The position numbers and the translations under genes were made by a program. The notes under the pieces are model-generated. The model made no database searches. It had not been told where the DNA came from and saw nothing but the letters and a program-made list of their open reading frames with translations. A DNA stretch of 64,000 bases, taken from RGIG4140 sp045638265. Lineage in GTDB: Bacteria; Pseudomonadota; Alphaproteobacteria; CAAHEQ01; UBA3637. Below, in pieces: positions 42,676 through 52,396 of this stretch. Within the stretch, counting starts at the first letter, position 1, and every line of letters begins with the position of its first letter. Where the stretch lies: assembly GCA_045638265.1 (NCBI GenBank), contig JAZUBA010000044.1, positions 248,001 through 312,000 of the forward strand, written 5' to 3'.

Positions 42676-44811
42676 ATGCGTCAATACGAACTTGTTGAAC
42701 GCGTCAAGTCTTATGACCCCGATGCTGATGAGGAAGCACTCAATCGGGCATATGTATTTGCTATGAAAATGCATACGGCACAAGTACGTGAATCGGGCGA
42801 CCCTTATTTTTCACATCCATTAGAAGTAGCTGCAATATTGACACAATACCGTTTGGATTGTTCAACCATTATTGCAGCTCTTTTACATGACACGGTAGAA
42901 GATACACCGGCTTCATATGCTGACATTAAAGAATTATTCAGCGAAAACATTGCTAACTTGGTTCGTGGTGTTACAAAACTCTCAAAAGTTCAAATTCATT
43001 CAGAAGAATCCAAACAAGCCGAAAACTTTCAAAAACTTGTTTTAGCCATTAGTACGGATATTCGGGTCTTACTGATTAAATTGGCAGACCGTTTGCATAA
43101 TATGCGTACATTGCATTTTTGTAAAAAACCGGAAAAAAGACAACGTATTGCCAAAGAAACAATGGAAATTTATGTTCCTTTGGCTGAACGAATCGGTATG
43201 CAATCACTCAAAGATGAATTGGAAGAACATGCCTTTCAGGCACTTTATCCCGAAGCATTTAAAAGCATACAATCCCGTTTGCATTTTTTAAGTACACAAG
43301 GGAAAAAAGACGTTGAAAATGTCATTGAGCAACTAAAAAAAGATATGGATGAAAACGGCATTACGTCTGAAATTACGGGACGGGAAAAACATCCCTACTC
43401 TATCTGGCGTAAAATGCAAAAACAAAACATTTCGTTTGAACAGGTTTGTGATGTTATTGCGTTTCGGATTATCGTCAATTCTTTGGCCGAATGTTATCAG
43501 GTCTTGGGCATTATTCATACAAAATATCCGATGATACCGGGTCGATATAAAGATTATATTTCAACACCTAAACCCAATGGATACCGTTCATTGCATACAG
43601 GCGTTATCGGTCCATTAAATCGACGTATTGAAGTGCAGATTCGCACAAAAGACATGCATGAAGTTGCCGAATACGGTGTCGCTGCCCACTGGGAATATAA
43701 ACAAGGCGTTCACAAAGAAGGAACACAATATCGTTGGTTGCGTGATTTGTTAGATTTGATGAATCATTCATCTTCACCCAACGAATTTTTGGAACACACG
43801 AAAATTGCAATGTATCAAGATCAGGTGTTCTGTTTTTCTCCTAAAGGTGATTTAATTACACTTCCTCGTGGAGCAGGCCCATTGGATTTTGCTTATGCTG
43901 TTCATTCACGGGTTGGTGATACATGTGTCGGCGTTAAGATTAACGGCAAAATAAAACCGTTGCGAACTGTTTTGGAAAACGGCGATCAGGTTGAAGTAAT
44001 GACAAATAAAAACCAAACACCTTCACCTGAATGGGAACATTTAGCCGTTACTGCGAAAGCAAAAGCCAGCATCAGACGTTTTTTACGCACACAACAATTT
44101 GAAAAGAATTTAGCACTCGGGCGTGATTATTTCAATAATACCTGCAAAGAATACGGTATTACTTGGAATGAAAAAGAATTACAACCGTATTTGGCACAAT
44201 ATAAACAATCTAGCGTCAACGACTTTTTGGCTGCTGTCGGGGCCGGATTGATTCCATTTCGGGAAGTATTTAATCAAATGCACCCTGAATGTACACCATC
44301 CGGTTTTAAGCGGGCGATCTCCATTTTCAAAAAAAGCAAAGCTGATATTGCATTAGATAGAAAAATGCCTGTTACCGGTTTAATTTCGGGTATTGCACTC
44401 AAATTCGGAAAATGTTGCCATCCCGTCCCCGGTGATGCCATTGTCGGTATTGTTACAACGGGTAAAGACGTTACCATTCATACGCAAGACTGTCCGACAT
44501 TGGGACAATATCAAGACGAACCGGAACGTTGGCTTGATGTTGATTGGAACATGAATGTTGTCCATGACAAAGTACTTCCGGCAAAAATCAAGATTGTATT
44601 AGATGATAAACCATCTTCTTTAACGGAATTAACAAACATTGTGGCACAACACAATATTCCGTTAACAAATTTAAGTACACAACACAGAAGTAACGGTTTT
44701 TCTGATATTATCATTGAAGTGGAAGTTAAAAACAGCGGTCAATTAGATGTTTTATTGCAAGCCTTACGAGCACACAAACACATTACAGCCGTTCATAGAC
44801 TGAAAGCATAA
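42676..44811 (+). CDS. rsh: Bifunctional (p)ppGpp synthetase/hydrolase (RelA/SpoT homologue)
   Basis: Controls the stringent response. The 711-residue protein has an HD hydrolase domain (SHPLEVAAILTQY..AALLHDTVEDT; LADRLHNMRTL) with metal ligands intact, so it should hydrolyse (p)ppGpp. The synthetase domain has GRYKDYISTPKPNGYRSLHTGV and EVQIRTKDMHEVAEYGVAAHW. TGS, helical and ACT domains follow (VFCFSPKGDLITLPRGAGPLDFAYAVH; PAKIKIVLDDKPSSLTELTNIV). A single long Rsh is typical of alphaproteobacteria. GGGAGG lies upstream. Confidence 0.97.
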   Translation: MRQYELVERVKSYDPDADEEALNRAYVFAMKMHTAQVRESGDPYFSHPLEVAAILTQYRLDCSTIIAALLHDTVEDTPASYADIKELFSENIANLVRGVTKLSKVQIHSEESKQAENFQKLVLAISTDIRVLLIKLADRLHNMRTLHFCKKPEKRQRIAKETMEIYVPLAERIGMQSLKDELEEHAFQALYPEAFKSIQSRLHFLSTQGKKDVENVIEQLKKDMDENGITSEITGREKHPYSIWRKMQKQNISFEQVCDVIAFRIIVNSLAECYQVLGIIHTKYPMIPGRYKDYISTPKPNGYRSLHTGVIGPLNRRIEVQIRTKDMHEVAEYGVAAHWEYKQGVHKEGTQYRWLRDLLDLMNHSSSPNEFLEHTKIAMYQDQVFCFSPKGDLITLPRGAGPLDFAYAVHSRVGDTCVGVKINGKIKPLRTVLENGDQVEVMTNKNQTPSPEWEHLAVTAKAKASIRRFLRTQQFEKNLALGRDYFNNTCKEYGITWNEKELQPYLAQYKQSSVNDFLAAVGAGLIPFREVFNQMHPECTPSGFKRAISIFKKSKADIALDRKMPVTGLISGIALKFGKCCHPVPGDAIVGIVTTGKDVTIHTQDCPTLGQYQDEPERWLDVDWNMNVVHDKVLPAKIKIVLDDKPSSLTELTNIVAQHNIPLTNLSTQHRSNGFSDIIIEVEVKNSGQLDVLLQALRAHKHITAVHRLKA

Positions 44812-44814
44812 TCA

Positions 44815-45210
44815 ATGGCACACATTGTCGGAATCGGAACAGATATCATTCAAATTAAACGCATTGCCATCATAAAAAAGCGATTTGGTGAAAAATTCAT
44901 CAAGCGGATATTTACACAAAATGAACAAGCATCGGCACAAAATTTAACACCAACCGTTCAAGATGCTTTTTATGCGAAAAGATATGCGGCAAAAGAGGCT
45001 TTTGTCAAAGCTTTGGGTTGTGGCATCAGTGCTTTGGCAACCTGGCAGGAAATTGAAGTCATTAAAGATGAAAAAGGGGCTCCGTCTTTTCGTATTACGG
45101 GTAAAACAGCTCAAACATTATATCAAAAAGCAAAAAATCCCCATATCCATTTAACTTTATCCGATGACGCTTATGCTTGTGCTTTTGTCATTATTGAAGA
45201 TTTAGATTAA
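44815..45210 (+). CDS. acpS: Holo-[acyl-carrier-protein] synthase
   Basis: Transfers 4'-phosphopantetheine from CoA to ACP. The 131 residues include IVGIGTDIIQIKRI (Mg-binding Asp) and YAAKEAFVKALGCGI (Glu/Lys of the active site), with the LTLSDD..ACAFVIIE end. It begins four bases after rsh; a terminator follows. rpoZ-rsh-acpS is a conserved alphaproteobacterial order. Confidence 0.95.
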   Translation: MAHIVGIGTDIIQIKRIAIIKKRFGEKFIKRIFTQNEQASAQNLTPTVQDAFYAKRYAAKEAFVKALGCGISALATWQEIEVIKDEKGAPSFRITGKTAQTLYQKAKNPHIHLTLSDDAYACAFVIIEDLD

Positions 45211-45235
45211 AAAAATATTATCATTTGTTTATCAT

Positions 45236-45278
45236 AAAAAAACATCGCATTCTTACCTGAAAACGATGTTTTTTTTTA
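45236..45278. terminator. Bidirectional terminator between acpS and lon
   Basis: AAACATCG/CGATGTTT stem with long A- and T-runs, between convergent genes. Confidence 0.85.
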
Positions 45279-45292
45279 TTTTTAGATAATAC

Positions 45293-47662
45293 TTATTCTT
45301 TATCTTTTTTCTTTTTTTCTTTTGGTGCTTCTTTAATTGGTGTTAAAGGTTGAACCAAAGCATGTTTCAAAACTTCTTCAGCCTGTTCAACAGGGATAAT
45401 TTCTAATCCCTCTTTAACATTGTTTGGAATTTCCTCCAAATCTTTAACATTGTCTTTGGGAATTAATACAGTCTTAATACCGGCACGTAAAGCTGCCAAC
45501 AACTTCTCTTTTAAACCACCAATCGGTAACACTCTACCTCTTAACGTAATTTCACCGGTCATAGCAATATCTTTACGAACGGCAACACCTGTAAAGGCTG
45601 ACACAAGCGAGGTCATCATTGCAATACCGGCAGAAGGTCCGTCTTTTGGAGTTGCACCTTCCGGAACGTGAACATGAACATTATTCTCTTCAAACTGAGC
45701 TGTTTTAATACCAAACTCATTGGCATGTGCCTGAACAAATGAATAAGCCGCTCCAACGGATTCTTTCATCACGTCGCCTAACTGACCTGTCAGTTGAATA
45801 TTACCTTTACCAGACATTGTAACAGCTTCAATAGATAAAATTTCACCACCGACTTCTGTCCAAGCTAAACCTGTCGTTGTACCAATCTGATCTTCTTTTT
45901 CTGCCAATCCGAATGAATATTTTTCAACACCGGCATACTTTTTCAGATTATCAGGAGCAACAACTATGGATTTAACATCATCAACCTGAATTTCTTTTAA
46001 CACTTTACGACAAATATTGGCAATTTCACGTTCTAAATTACGCACACCTGCTTCTCGTGTGTAATTACGAATTAATTTGATTAACGTATCGTCCGTTATC
46101 GTAATTTCTTCAGATTTCAAACCTGCCATTTTCATTTGTTTTTCAATCAAATGTTGTTTTGCAATCTGAACTTTTTCATCTTCCGTATAACCGGACAACT
46201 CAATGATTTCCATTCTATCCAACAACGGGCGAGGCATTTTTAATGTGTTAGCCGTTGTAATAAACATAACATTGGATAAATCATAATCCACTTCCAAATA
46301 ATTATCGTTAAATGAGGTATTTTGTTCAGGGTCTAAAACCTCCAACAATGCTGATGACGGATCACCCCGATAATCATTTCCCAATTTATCAATTTCATCT
46401 AACAAAAACAACGGATTGATTGTTTTTGCCTTTTTCATACCTTGGATAATTTTACCCGGCATTGAACCGATATATGTCCGTCTATGTCCTCTGATTTCGG
46501 ATTCATCATGCATACCGCCTAATGAAGCACGAACAAAATGACGTCCTGTTGCTCTTGCAATAGATTGACCCAAAGAAGTTTTACCAACCCCCGGAGGGCC
46601 AACAAGACACAAAATAGAACCTTTTAAACAATTTGTCCGTTTTTGAACAGCCAAAAATTCCAAAATACGTTCTTTGACTTTTTCCAAACCATAATGATCT
46701 TCATCTAAAATATTTTTAGCTTTTATTAAATCTAATTGCAAATTAGATTTTTTACGCCATGGAATAGCCGTCAACCAATCTAAATAATTGCGTACAACTC
46801 CAGATTCGGCAGACATCGTTCCCATCATTTGTAATTTACGCAATTCACTTAAAGCTTTTTCTTTGGCATCCTTAGGCATACCGGCTTTTTTGATTTTAGC
46901 TTCAAGTGTTTTAATTTCGCCACCTTCTTCCGAATCACCCAATTCTTTTTGAATAGCTTTCATTTGCTCATTCAAATAATATTCCCGTTGACTCTTTTCC
47001 ATCTGGCGTTTGACACGCTTACGAATTTTTCGTTCCACTTGCAAAACACCGATTTCTTTTTCCATTTCGGTATATAATTTTTCCAATCGTTCCTGAATAG
47101 TCGGTGCTTCTAAAATGCGTTGTTTATCTTCAACCTTCAACAACAAATGTGTTACGACAATATCTGCCAATTTTTCTGCATCATGAATTTGCTGAATAGC
47201 AACCAACACTTCGGGTCCAATGCGTTTATTTAAACGAACGTAATTTTCAAACTGTTCACGAACAGAACGCATCAAGGCTTCTGTTTCAGCTTCATCACCT
47301 TTTTCTGTTTTTAAAATATTTACTTGTGCTTCAAAGAAAACATTATTTTGAGTCCATTCAACAACACGGGCACGCGTTATTCCTTCAACTAATATTTTAA
47401 CCGTCCCATCCGGCAATTTCAATAATTGCAAAATGGTAGCCAACGTTCCTGTTTTATATAAATCACCAACATACGGTGTATCCACAAGCGCATCAACCTG
47501 CGCTGTCAACAAAATACGTTTGTTGTTTGCCATAGCATTTTCCAAGGCGGCAATTGATTTATCCCGTCCGACAAACAAAGGGACAACAACGTGCGGAAAT
47601 ACAATAATGTCACGCAACGGTAATACGGGATAAACACCATCTGTCAATTCTTCTGTTGTCAT
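45293..47662 (-). CDS. lon: ATP-dependent Lon protease
   Basis: Degrades misfolded and regulatory proteins. The ATG at 47662 is preferred to the TTG six bases upstream because AAAGGAA is correctly spaced. The 789-residue chain has the LON N-domain (VYPVLPLRDIIVFPHVVVPLFVGR), an AAA+ module with Walker A GPPGVGKT and Walker B LLDEID, and the S16 domain with catalytic Ser in DGPSAGIAM and Lys in GGLKEKLLAA. A charged KEKKKKDKE tail ends it. Last gene of the tig-clpP-clpX-lon order. Confidence 0.97.
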   Translation of the reverse strand: MTTEELTDGVYPVLPLRDIIVFPHVVVPLFVGRDKSIAALENAMANNKRILLTAQVDALVDTPYVGDLYKTGTLATILQLLKLPDGTVKILVEGITRARVVEWTQNNVFFEAQVNILKTEKGDEAETEALMRSVREQFENYVRLNKRIGPEVLVAIQQIHDAEKLADIVVTHLLLKVEDKQRILEAPTIQERLEKLYTEMEKEIGVLQVERKIRKRVKRQMEKSQREYYLNEQMKAIQKELGDSEEGGEIKTLEAKIKKAGMPKDAKEKALSELRKLQMMGTMSAESGVVRNYLDWLTAIPWRKKSNLQLDLIKAKNILDEDHYGLEKVKERILEFLAVQKRTNCLKGSILCLVGPPGVGKTSLGQSIARATGRHFVRASLGGMHDESEIRGHRRTYIGSMPGKIIQGMKKAKTINPLFLLDEIDKLGNDYRGDPSSALLEVLDPEQNTSFNDNYLEVDYDLSNVMFITTANTLKMPRPLLDRMEIIELSGYTEDEKVQIAKQHLIEKQMKMAGLKSEEITITDDTLIKLIRNYTREAGVRNLEREIANICRKVLKEIQVDDVKSIVVAPDNLKKYAGVEKYSFGLAEKEDQIGTTTGLAWTEVGGEILSIEAVTMSGKGNIQLTGQLGDVMKESVGAAYSFVQAHANEFGIKTAQFEENNVHVHVPEGATPKDGPSAGIAMMTSLVSAFTGVAVRKDIAMTGEITLRGRVLPIGGLKEKLLAALRAGIKTVLIPKDNVKDLEEIPNNVKEGLEIIPVEQAEEVLKHALVQPLTPIKEAPKEKKKKDKE

Positions 47663-47743
47663 ATTCAATTCCTTTTATTAAAACATAGAATGATATATAT
47701 GTATGTATTGAATGTTTAAAAGTAAAGAGGGATTATACTTTTT

Positions 47744-49072
47744 TTATTCACTTTTAAAAACAAATGTCGGTTTTTCCTTATTGACAATTGTTTCCTTGTC
47801 AATAATAACCTCTTTTAAATCTTTCATATTTGGTAATTCGTACATCAAATCCATCAATGTATTTTCCATAATGGAGCGTAATCCACGAGCCCCTGTTTTA
47901 CGCTCAATCGCTTTCTTGGCAATTTCTTTTAAAGCTTCATCCGTAATGGTTAATTTCACATTTTCCATATCACATAAAGCCTTATATTGTTTTACAAGCG
48001 CATTTTTCGGTTCTTTTAAAATACGAATTAAAGCATCTTCGTTTAATTCCGTCAAACTGACAATAACCGGCAAACGGCCGATAAATTCCGGAATAAGACC
48101 AAATTTTAACAAATCCGTCGGTTCTAATTTTTCAAGTAATTCACCGATATTTTTTTCTTCACCCGATTTTGTATCCGTTCCAAAACCGATAGCATATTTT
48201 GATTCACGTCGTTCTATGACTTTTTCAAGTCCAGCAAAAGCACCACCACAAATAAACAAAATGTTTTGCGTATTAACTTTTATATATTCTTGATTCGGGT
48301 GTTTACGCCCCCCTTGTGGCGGTAAGGAAGCAACTGTTCCTTCAATCATTTTTAACAAGGCTTGTTGTACACCTTCGCCCGAAACATCTCTGGTAATAGA
48401 CGGTCCGTCACTTTTACGAGCTATTTTATCAATTTCATCAATATAAATAATGCCCATTTCTGCTTTGGCAACGTTATAATTGGCATTTTGTAACAATTTC
48501 AACACCACATTTTCAACGTCTTCCCCAACATAACCGGCTTCAGTCAATGTGGTTGCATCGGCAATGGCAAACGGCACATCAAGTGAACGAGCCAATGTTT
48601 TTGCCAATAATGTTTTACCACAACCGGTCGGTCCTAATAACAACACATTTGATTTTTCAATTTCAACGTCATTATTGCTTTTATTGGAAAGCAAGCGTTT
48701 GTAATGATTATAAACTGAAACGGATAACACTTTTTTAGCCCGTTCCTGTCCGATAACATAATCATCTAAAATCCGATGTAATTCCTGCGGTGTTTTTAAT
48801 TTATCAGCAGAAGGCAATTCAAATTTTTCTGAACCGTCTGTTTTTAATGCTCCTTTTTGAACTGTTCCGCTAGTCCCTTGTGTACCGGATTCTTCTTTAA
48901 TAATACCACGACACAATTCAACACATTCATCACAGATAAAAACCATCTGATCCTTACCGTTTTGGCCTTTTATTGCTTTTCCGGCAATCAAATTACGTAC
49001 TTCATTTTGACTTTTATTGCAAAATGAACATTTTATATCTGTTTTATTTGAATTTGTATCATCTTTAATCAT
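47744..49072 (-). CDS. clpX: ClpXP unfoldase subunit ClpX
   Basis: AAA+ unfoldase. The 442 residues show a zinc-binding domain (CSFCNKSQ..CDECVELC), Walker A GPTGCGKT, Walker B IIYIDEIDKI, the ISREV-like pore region and the GIGF-type ClpP-binding loop (here AIGFGTD). The length is slightly above typical because of a linker after the zinc domain. Fourteen bases after clpP. Confidence 0.97.
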   Translation of the reverse strand: MIKDDTNSNKTDIKCSFCNKSQNEVRNLIAGKAIKGQNGKDQMVFICDECVELCRGIIKEESGTQGTSGTVQKGALKTDGSEKFELPSADKLKTPQELHRILDDYVIGQERAKKVLSVSVYNHYKRLLSNKSNNDVEIEKSNVLLLGPTGCGKTLLAKTLARSLDVPFAIADATTLTEAGYVGEDVENVVLKLLQNANYNVAKAEMGIIYIDEIDKIARKSDGPSITRDVSGEGVQQALLKMIEGTVASLPPQGGRKHPNQEYIKVNTQNILFICGGAFAGLEKVIERRESKYAIGFGTDTKSGEEKNIGELLEKLEPTDLLKFGLIPEFIGRLPVIVSLTELNEDALIRILKEPKNALVKQYKALCDMENVKLTITDEALKEIAKKAIERKTGARGLRSIMENTLMDLMYELPNMKDLKEVIIDKETIVNKEKPTFVFKSE

Positions 49073-49086
49073 GGAATATTATATCC

Positions 49087-49713
49087 TTATTCAGTCGTTG
49101 TCGGACGTTTTGAAATAACCTCATCAATCAAACCAAATTTTTTGGCTTCTTCTGCGGTCATAAAATTATCCCGTTCCATAGCACGCTCTATTGTCGGCAA
49201 ATCTTGTCCTGTCTGTTCAACATAAATTTGATTTAAACGGGCTTTAATAGAAAGAATTTCCTTGGCATGAATTTCAATATCCGTTGCCTGACCTTGAAAA
49301 CCACCGGACGGTTGATGTATCATAACACGGGCATTCGGCAATGCAAAACGACGACCTTTTTCCCCACAACACAACAACAAACTTCCCATAGAGGCGGCTT
49401 GCCCCATCACAACCGTTGAAACCGGACATTTAATGTAATTCATTGTATCCAAAATCGCCAATCCTGCTGTAACAACACCGCCGGGAGAGTTAATATAAAA
49501 AGAAATTTCTTTCTTGGAATCTTCGGCTTCCAAAAATAAAAGCTGTGCACAGATAAGACTTGCCACCTCATCATTGACCTGACCTGTTAAAAAAACAATA
49601 CGTTCTTTTAACAAACGGGAATAAATATCAAAAGCCCGTTCACCTCGTCCGGTTTGTTCAATAACCGTCGGCACAAGTGTATTCATCAAAGGGGAAGTCC
49701 AATCTGTACGCAT
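49087..49713 (-). CDS. clpP: ATP-dependent Clp protease proteolytic subunit
   Basis: Serine peptidase of ClpXP. Catalytic Ser in MGQAASMGS, His in HQPSGG, Asp in the ERDNFMTAEEA region. N-terminal LVPTVIEQTGRGERAFDIYSRLLKERIVFL is canonical. 208 residues, typical. Nine bases after tig. Confidence 0.97.
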   Translation of the reverse strand: MRTDWTSPLMNTLVPTVIEQTGRGERAFDIYSRLLKERIVFLTGQVNDEVASLICAQLLFLEAEDSKKEISFYINSPGGVVTAGLAILDTMNYIKCPVSTVVMGQAASMGSLLLCCGEKGRRFALPNARVMIHQPSGGFQGQATDIEIHAKEILSIKARLNQIYVEQTGQDLPTIERAMERDNFMTAEEAKKFGLIDEVISKRPTTTE

Positions 49714-49722
49714 ATCTAGCCT

Positions 49723-51066
49723 CTATTTTGTTTTTTTAGCCTTTTTTGTTTCTTTTTTATCATCCGGATTGTAAGCATACAATTCTTCAGCTGATAAAAC
49801 TTTTTCTGTTGTTTTAATTGTATCTAATACAAAATCAACAACTTTTTCTTCAAACAACGGAGCTTTGATGGCATCCAATGCTTTTGGATTTTTTTGATAA
49901 TATTCAAAAACCATTTTTTCTTGACCCGGATAACGGCGGGCTTCAGCCATAACGGCTTTTGTTAAATCTTCTTGTGTTAATGTAATTTTATGTTCGTTTG
50001 CAATTTCAGCCAACAACAAGCCTAAACGAACACGACGAACAGCAATATCTTTATATTCTGCTTTTAATTCATCTTCTGATTTTGCTTTTTCGTCTTCATC
50101 TAATTGGTTTGCTTTTTTAGCTTCTTCAAATTGTTTCCAGATAGCATCAAATTCCAAATCAACCATACCTTGCGGAACTTCAAATGTGTGCTTTTCTGCC
50201 AACACATCTAACAAGGCACGTTTTGTATGCATACGAGCTACTTGGGCATATTCTTTATTCATTTCGGTTTCAATGGTTTTTCTCAAATCTTCAACTGTTT
50301 CAGCACCGAATGTTTTAGCAAAATCATCATTGATTTCAGCATCTTTATATTGACGTAATTCTTTAACATCAACTTTAAACAATGCTTCTTTACCAGCTAA
50401 TTCTTTGGCATGATAATTTTCAGGGAATGTTACATTCACATCAACTGTTTCACCAATATTTTTACCTGTTAATTGTTCTTCAAAACCTGGGATAAAGGTG
50501 TTTGTACCCAAACCTAAATAATAGTCTTTACCTGTACCGCCTTTAAATTCTTTACCGTCAATGGAACCAACAAAGTCAATAACGATAACATCACCTGTTT
50601 TTGTTGCTCTTTTTTCATCAACGATTTCTGTTGTTTTGCGGGCACCGGCTAATTTTTGCATTGCATCATCAATGTCTTTTTCCGTTGCTGTCGTAACAAT
50701 TTTTTCAACAGACAATGTACTTAAATCTGCCGGTTTAATTTCGGGCAATGCTTCAACTTCAATTGTATATTCAATATCTTGACCGTCTTCAAATTTTGTC
50801 AATTCAACTTTTGGACGCAAAGCCGGTTTAATTTTATTATCTGCTAATGTTTTTTCCGTATATGATTGAATTAAATCATCTAAAACTTCACCTTTAACAG
50901 CATTTTCATATTTTGTTTTAATTAAGCTTAACGGTGCTTGTCCCGGACGAAAACCTTGAATTTTTGCTTCTTTTCTGATTTCTTCTAATTTTGCATTTTG
51001 TTTATCTGCAAATTCTTTTGCCGGTATCACAACGGTAAAAGAATGTTGTAATGTAGATTTTGTCAT
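49723..51066 (-). CDS. tig: Trigger factor (ribosome-associated chaperone)
   Basis: Peptidyl-prolyl isomerase/chaperone at the ribosome exit tunnel. The start at 51066 gives MTKSTLQHSFTVVIPAKEF; the frame continues through the tRNA-Leu gene upstream and is not coding there. The 447 residues have the ribosome-binding signature GFRPGQAP, an FKBP-type PPIase domain (TGDVIVIDFVGSIDGKEFKGGT..FIPGFEEQLTGKNIGE) and a helical C-domain. First protein of the tig-clpP-clpX-lon cluster, 32 bases after tRNA-Leu(UAG). Confidence 0.96.
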   Translation of the reverse strand: MTKSTLQHSFTVVIPAKEFADKQNAKLEEIRKEAKIQGFRPGQAPLSLIKTKYENAVKGEVLDDLIQSYTEKTLADNKIKPALRPKVELTKFEDGQDIEYTIEVEALPEIKPADLSTLSVEKIVTTATEKDIDDAMQKLAGARKTTEIVDEKRATKTGDVIVIDFVGSIDGKEFKGGTGKDYYLGLGTNTFIPGFEEQLTGKNIGETVDVNVTFPENYHAKELAGKEALFKVDVKELRQYKDAEINDDFAKTFGAETVEDLRKTIETEMNKEYAQVARMHTKRALLDVLAEKHTFEVPQGMVDLEFDAIWKQFEEAKKANQLDEDEKAKSEDELKAEYKDIAVRRVRLGLLLAEIANEHKITLTQEDLTKAVMAEARRYPGQEKMVFEYYQKNPKALDAIKAPLFEEKVVDFVLDTIKTTEKVLSAEELYAYNPDDKKETKKAKKTK

Positions 51067-51098
51067 ATTTAAATAATTCCCTTTTATATCAATAACTT

Positions 51099-51182
51099 TG
51101 GTGCGGCCGAAGAGACTTGAACTCCCACGCCTTTCGGCAACGGCTTCTAAGACCGTCGTGTCTACCATTCCACCACGACCGC
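51099..51182 (-). tRNA. tRNA-Leu (anticodon UAG)
   Basis: Read on the minus strand: acceptor GCGGTCG/CGGCCGC, anticodon stem ACGGT/GCCGT with loop CTTAGAA giving UAG, long variable arm with GCCGAAAGGC, T-arm GTTCAAG and an encoded CCA. It reads CUA and related Leu codons. Confidence 0.96.
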
Positions 51183-51210
51183 ACATTCAGGGCTTCTATA
51201 TAACACATCT

Positions 51211-51239
51211 TTTATAAAAAGAAAAGACTTTTTTATCAA
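51211..51239 (-). promoter_or_regulatory. Promoter for tRNA-Leu(UAG) and probably tig-clpPX
   Basis: Minus strand TTGATA (51234-51239), 17-base spacer, TATAAA (51211-51216), about 29 bases before the tRNA. It lies within the terminator of the upstream lactate dehydrogenase gene. Confidence 0.6.
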
Positions 51240-51258
51240 TTTTTTGAAAAAAAAGTCT
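51216..51258 (-). terminator. Terminator of the D-lactate dehydrogenase gene
   Basis: On the minus strand AGACTTTTTT pairs with AAAAAAGTCT (51225-51258), followed by TTTTCTTTTT. The hairpin shares its bases with the tRNA promoter downstream. Confidence 0.6.
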
Positions 51259-51319
51259 CTCTCCGTACAGATACATAATATTGTATCATTTGAAATAAAA
51301 ATAATACTCACTGTTTTGC

Positions 51320-52336
51320 TTATTTAACAATACTGTTTATAACATCACCGGCAATAAAATGTTTAATATTATCCAACGTTGTTTGATTAATTCGATGAAC
51401 GGCATCAACAGAATTAAAGGCAATATGGGGCGTTACAATCACATTTTTGAATTGTAATAATTTTAAATTCATGGCCGAATCCAACAAGAAATCCGAATCA
51501 CTCATACGAGAAGAGGTAATCGCTTCATCATGAAGTAAAAAATCTTCATTTTCCAAAACATCCAATCCAGCGCCACCAACGATTCCCAACCGTAATGCTT
51601 CATATAACGCTTGCGTATCAATCAAATCTCCTCTTGCTGTATTAATAATCACAACACCTTGTTTCATCATATTAAAAGCTTCATCATTCAACATATGATA
51701 ATTTTGAGGCGTTGACGGTACATGCAAAGAAATAATATCCGATTTTTGATAGATCTCTTTTAAATTATGAACATATAACTCTTTCAACTCAGGATTCGGA
51801 TATAAATCATAAGCCAACACATTCATTTGAAACCCTTTGGCAATTTGAATAAAATGACGACCGATGGAACCCGTCCCAATAACACCGACCGTTTTTCCCT
51901 GCAAATCAAAACCGATATATTTTTCTATTTCCACATGATTATGAGCCATACCGTTTCGGCCTTGAATAATCTTACGAGCTAAAGCCAATAACAATCCAAA
52001 TGCAAATTCTGCAACCGTTGCTTCACCATATCGGGGAACATTACAAACGGTAATACCCCGTTTTTTGCAATAATCTAAATCAATATGATTAAACCCCGTT
52101 GAACGTGTGGCAATTAATTTCAAGTTTGGAAACAAATCCAATCGTTTCGTATCTATTTTTTCCGAATGGACAAACAAAGAAATAATTTGAGTATTTTGAT
52201 ACGTTTCCAATTCTTTTAAAGCTACTTGATTAAGAGTTTCATCAAAAAACACAAAATTAAATCCATCAACGGATTGCTTTTTTACAAAATCACAAAAAAG
52301 CGTATCCACATCAAAAAAAAGTATGTTTTTCATCAT
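51320..52336 (-). CDS. D-lactate dehydrogenase-type 2-hydroxyacid dehydrogenase
   Basis: NAD-dependent reduction of pyruvate to D-lactate is the most likely reaction. ATG at 52336 (MMKNILFFDVDTLF) is selected by AAAGGA six bases upstream. The NAD fold has GVIGTGSIGRHF; catalytic Arg in INTARGDLID, Glu in GLDVLENED, His in VTPHIAFNS. The ATRSTGFNHIDLDY segment matches D-LDH (LdhA) rather than glycerate or phosphoglycerate dehydrogenases. 338 residues. Supports fermentative metabolism. Confidence 0.92.
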   Translation of the reverse strand: MMKNILFFDVDTLFCDFVKKQSVDGFNFVFFDETLNQVALKELETYQNTQIISLFVHSEKIDTKRLDLFPNLKLIATRSTGFNHIDLDYCKKRGITVCNVPRYGEATVAEFAFGLLLALARKIIQGRNGMAHNHVEIEKYIGFDLQGKTVGVIGTGSIGRHFIQIAKGFQMNVLAYDLYPNPELKELYVHNLKEIYQKSDIISLHVPSTPQNYHMLNDEAFNMMKQGVVIINTARGDLIDTQALYEALRLGIVGGAGLDVLENEDFLLHDEAITSSRMSDSDFLLDSAMNLKLLQFKNVIVTPHIAFNSVDAVHRINQTTLDNIKHFIAGDVINSIVK

Positions 52337-52396
52337 AAAAATTCCTTTCACGCTTATCATGTAAGCATGCGAATTTTTATTTTCAAGTTCACAAAA

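Noticed and set aside
47712..48293. A 193-codon open frame on the plus strand opposite clpX
   Set aside because: It lies entirely antisense to a clear clpX and has no ribosome site; low stop frequency is a by-product of the codon bias of clpX.
51067..51186. 40-codon N-terminal extension of trigger factor
   Set aside because: It reads through the tRNA-Leu gene; open by chance.
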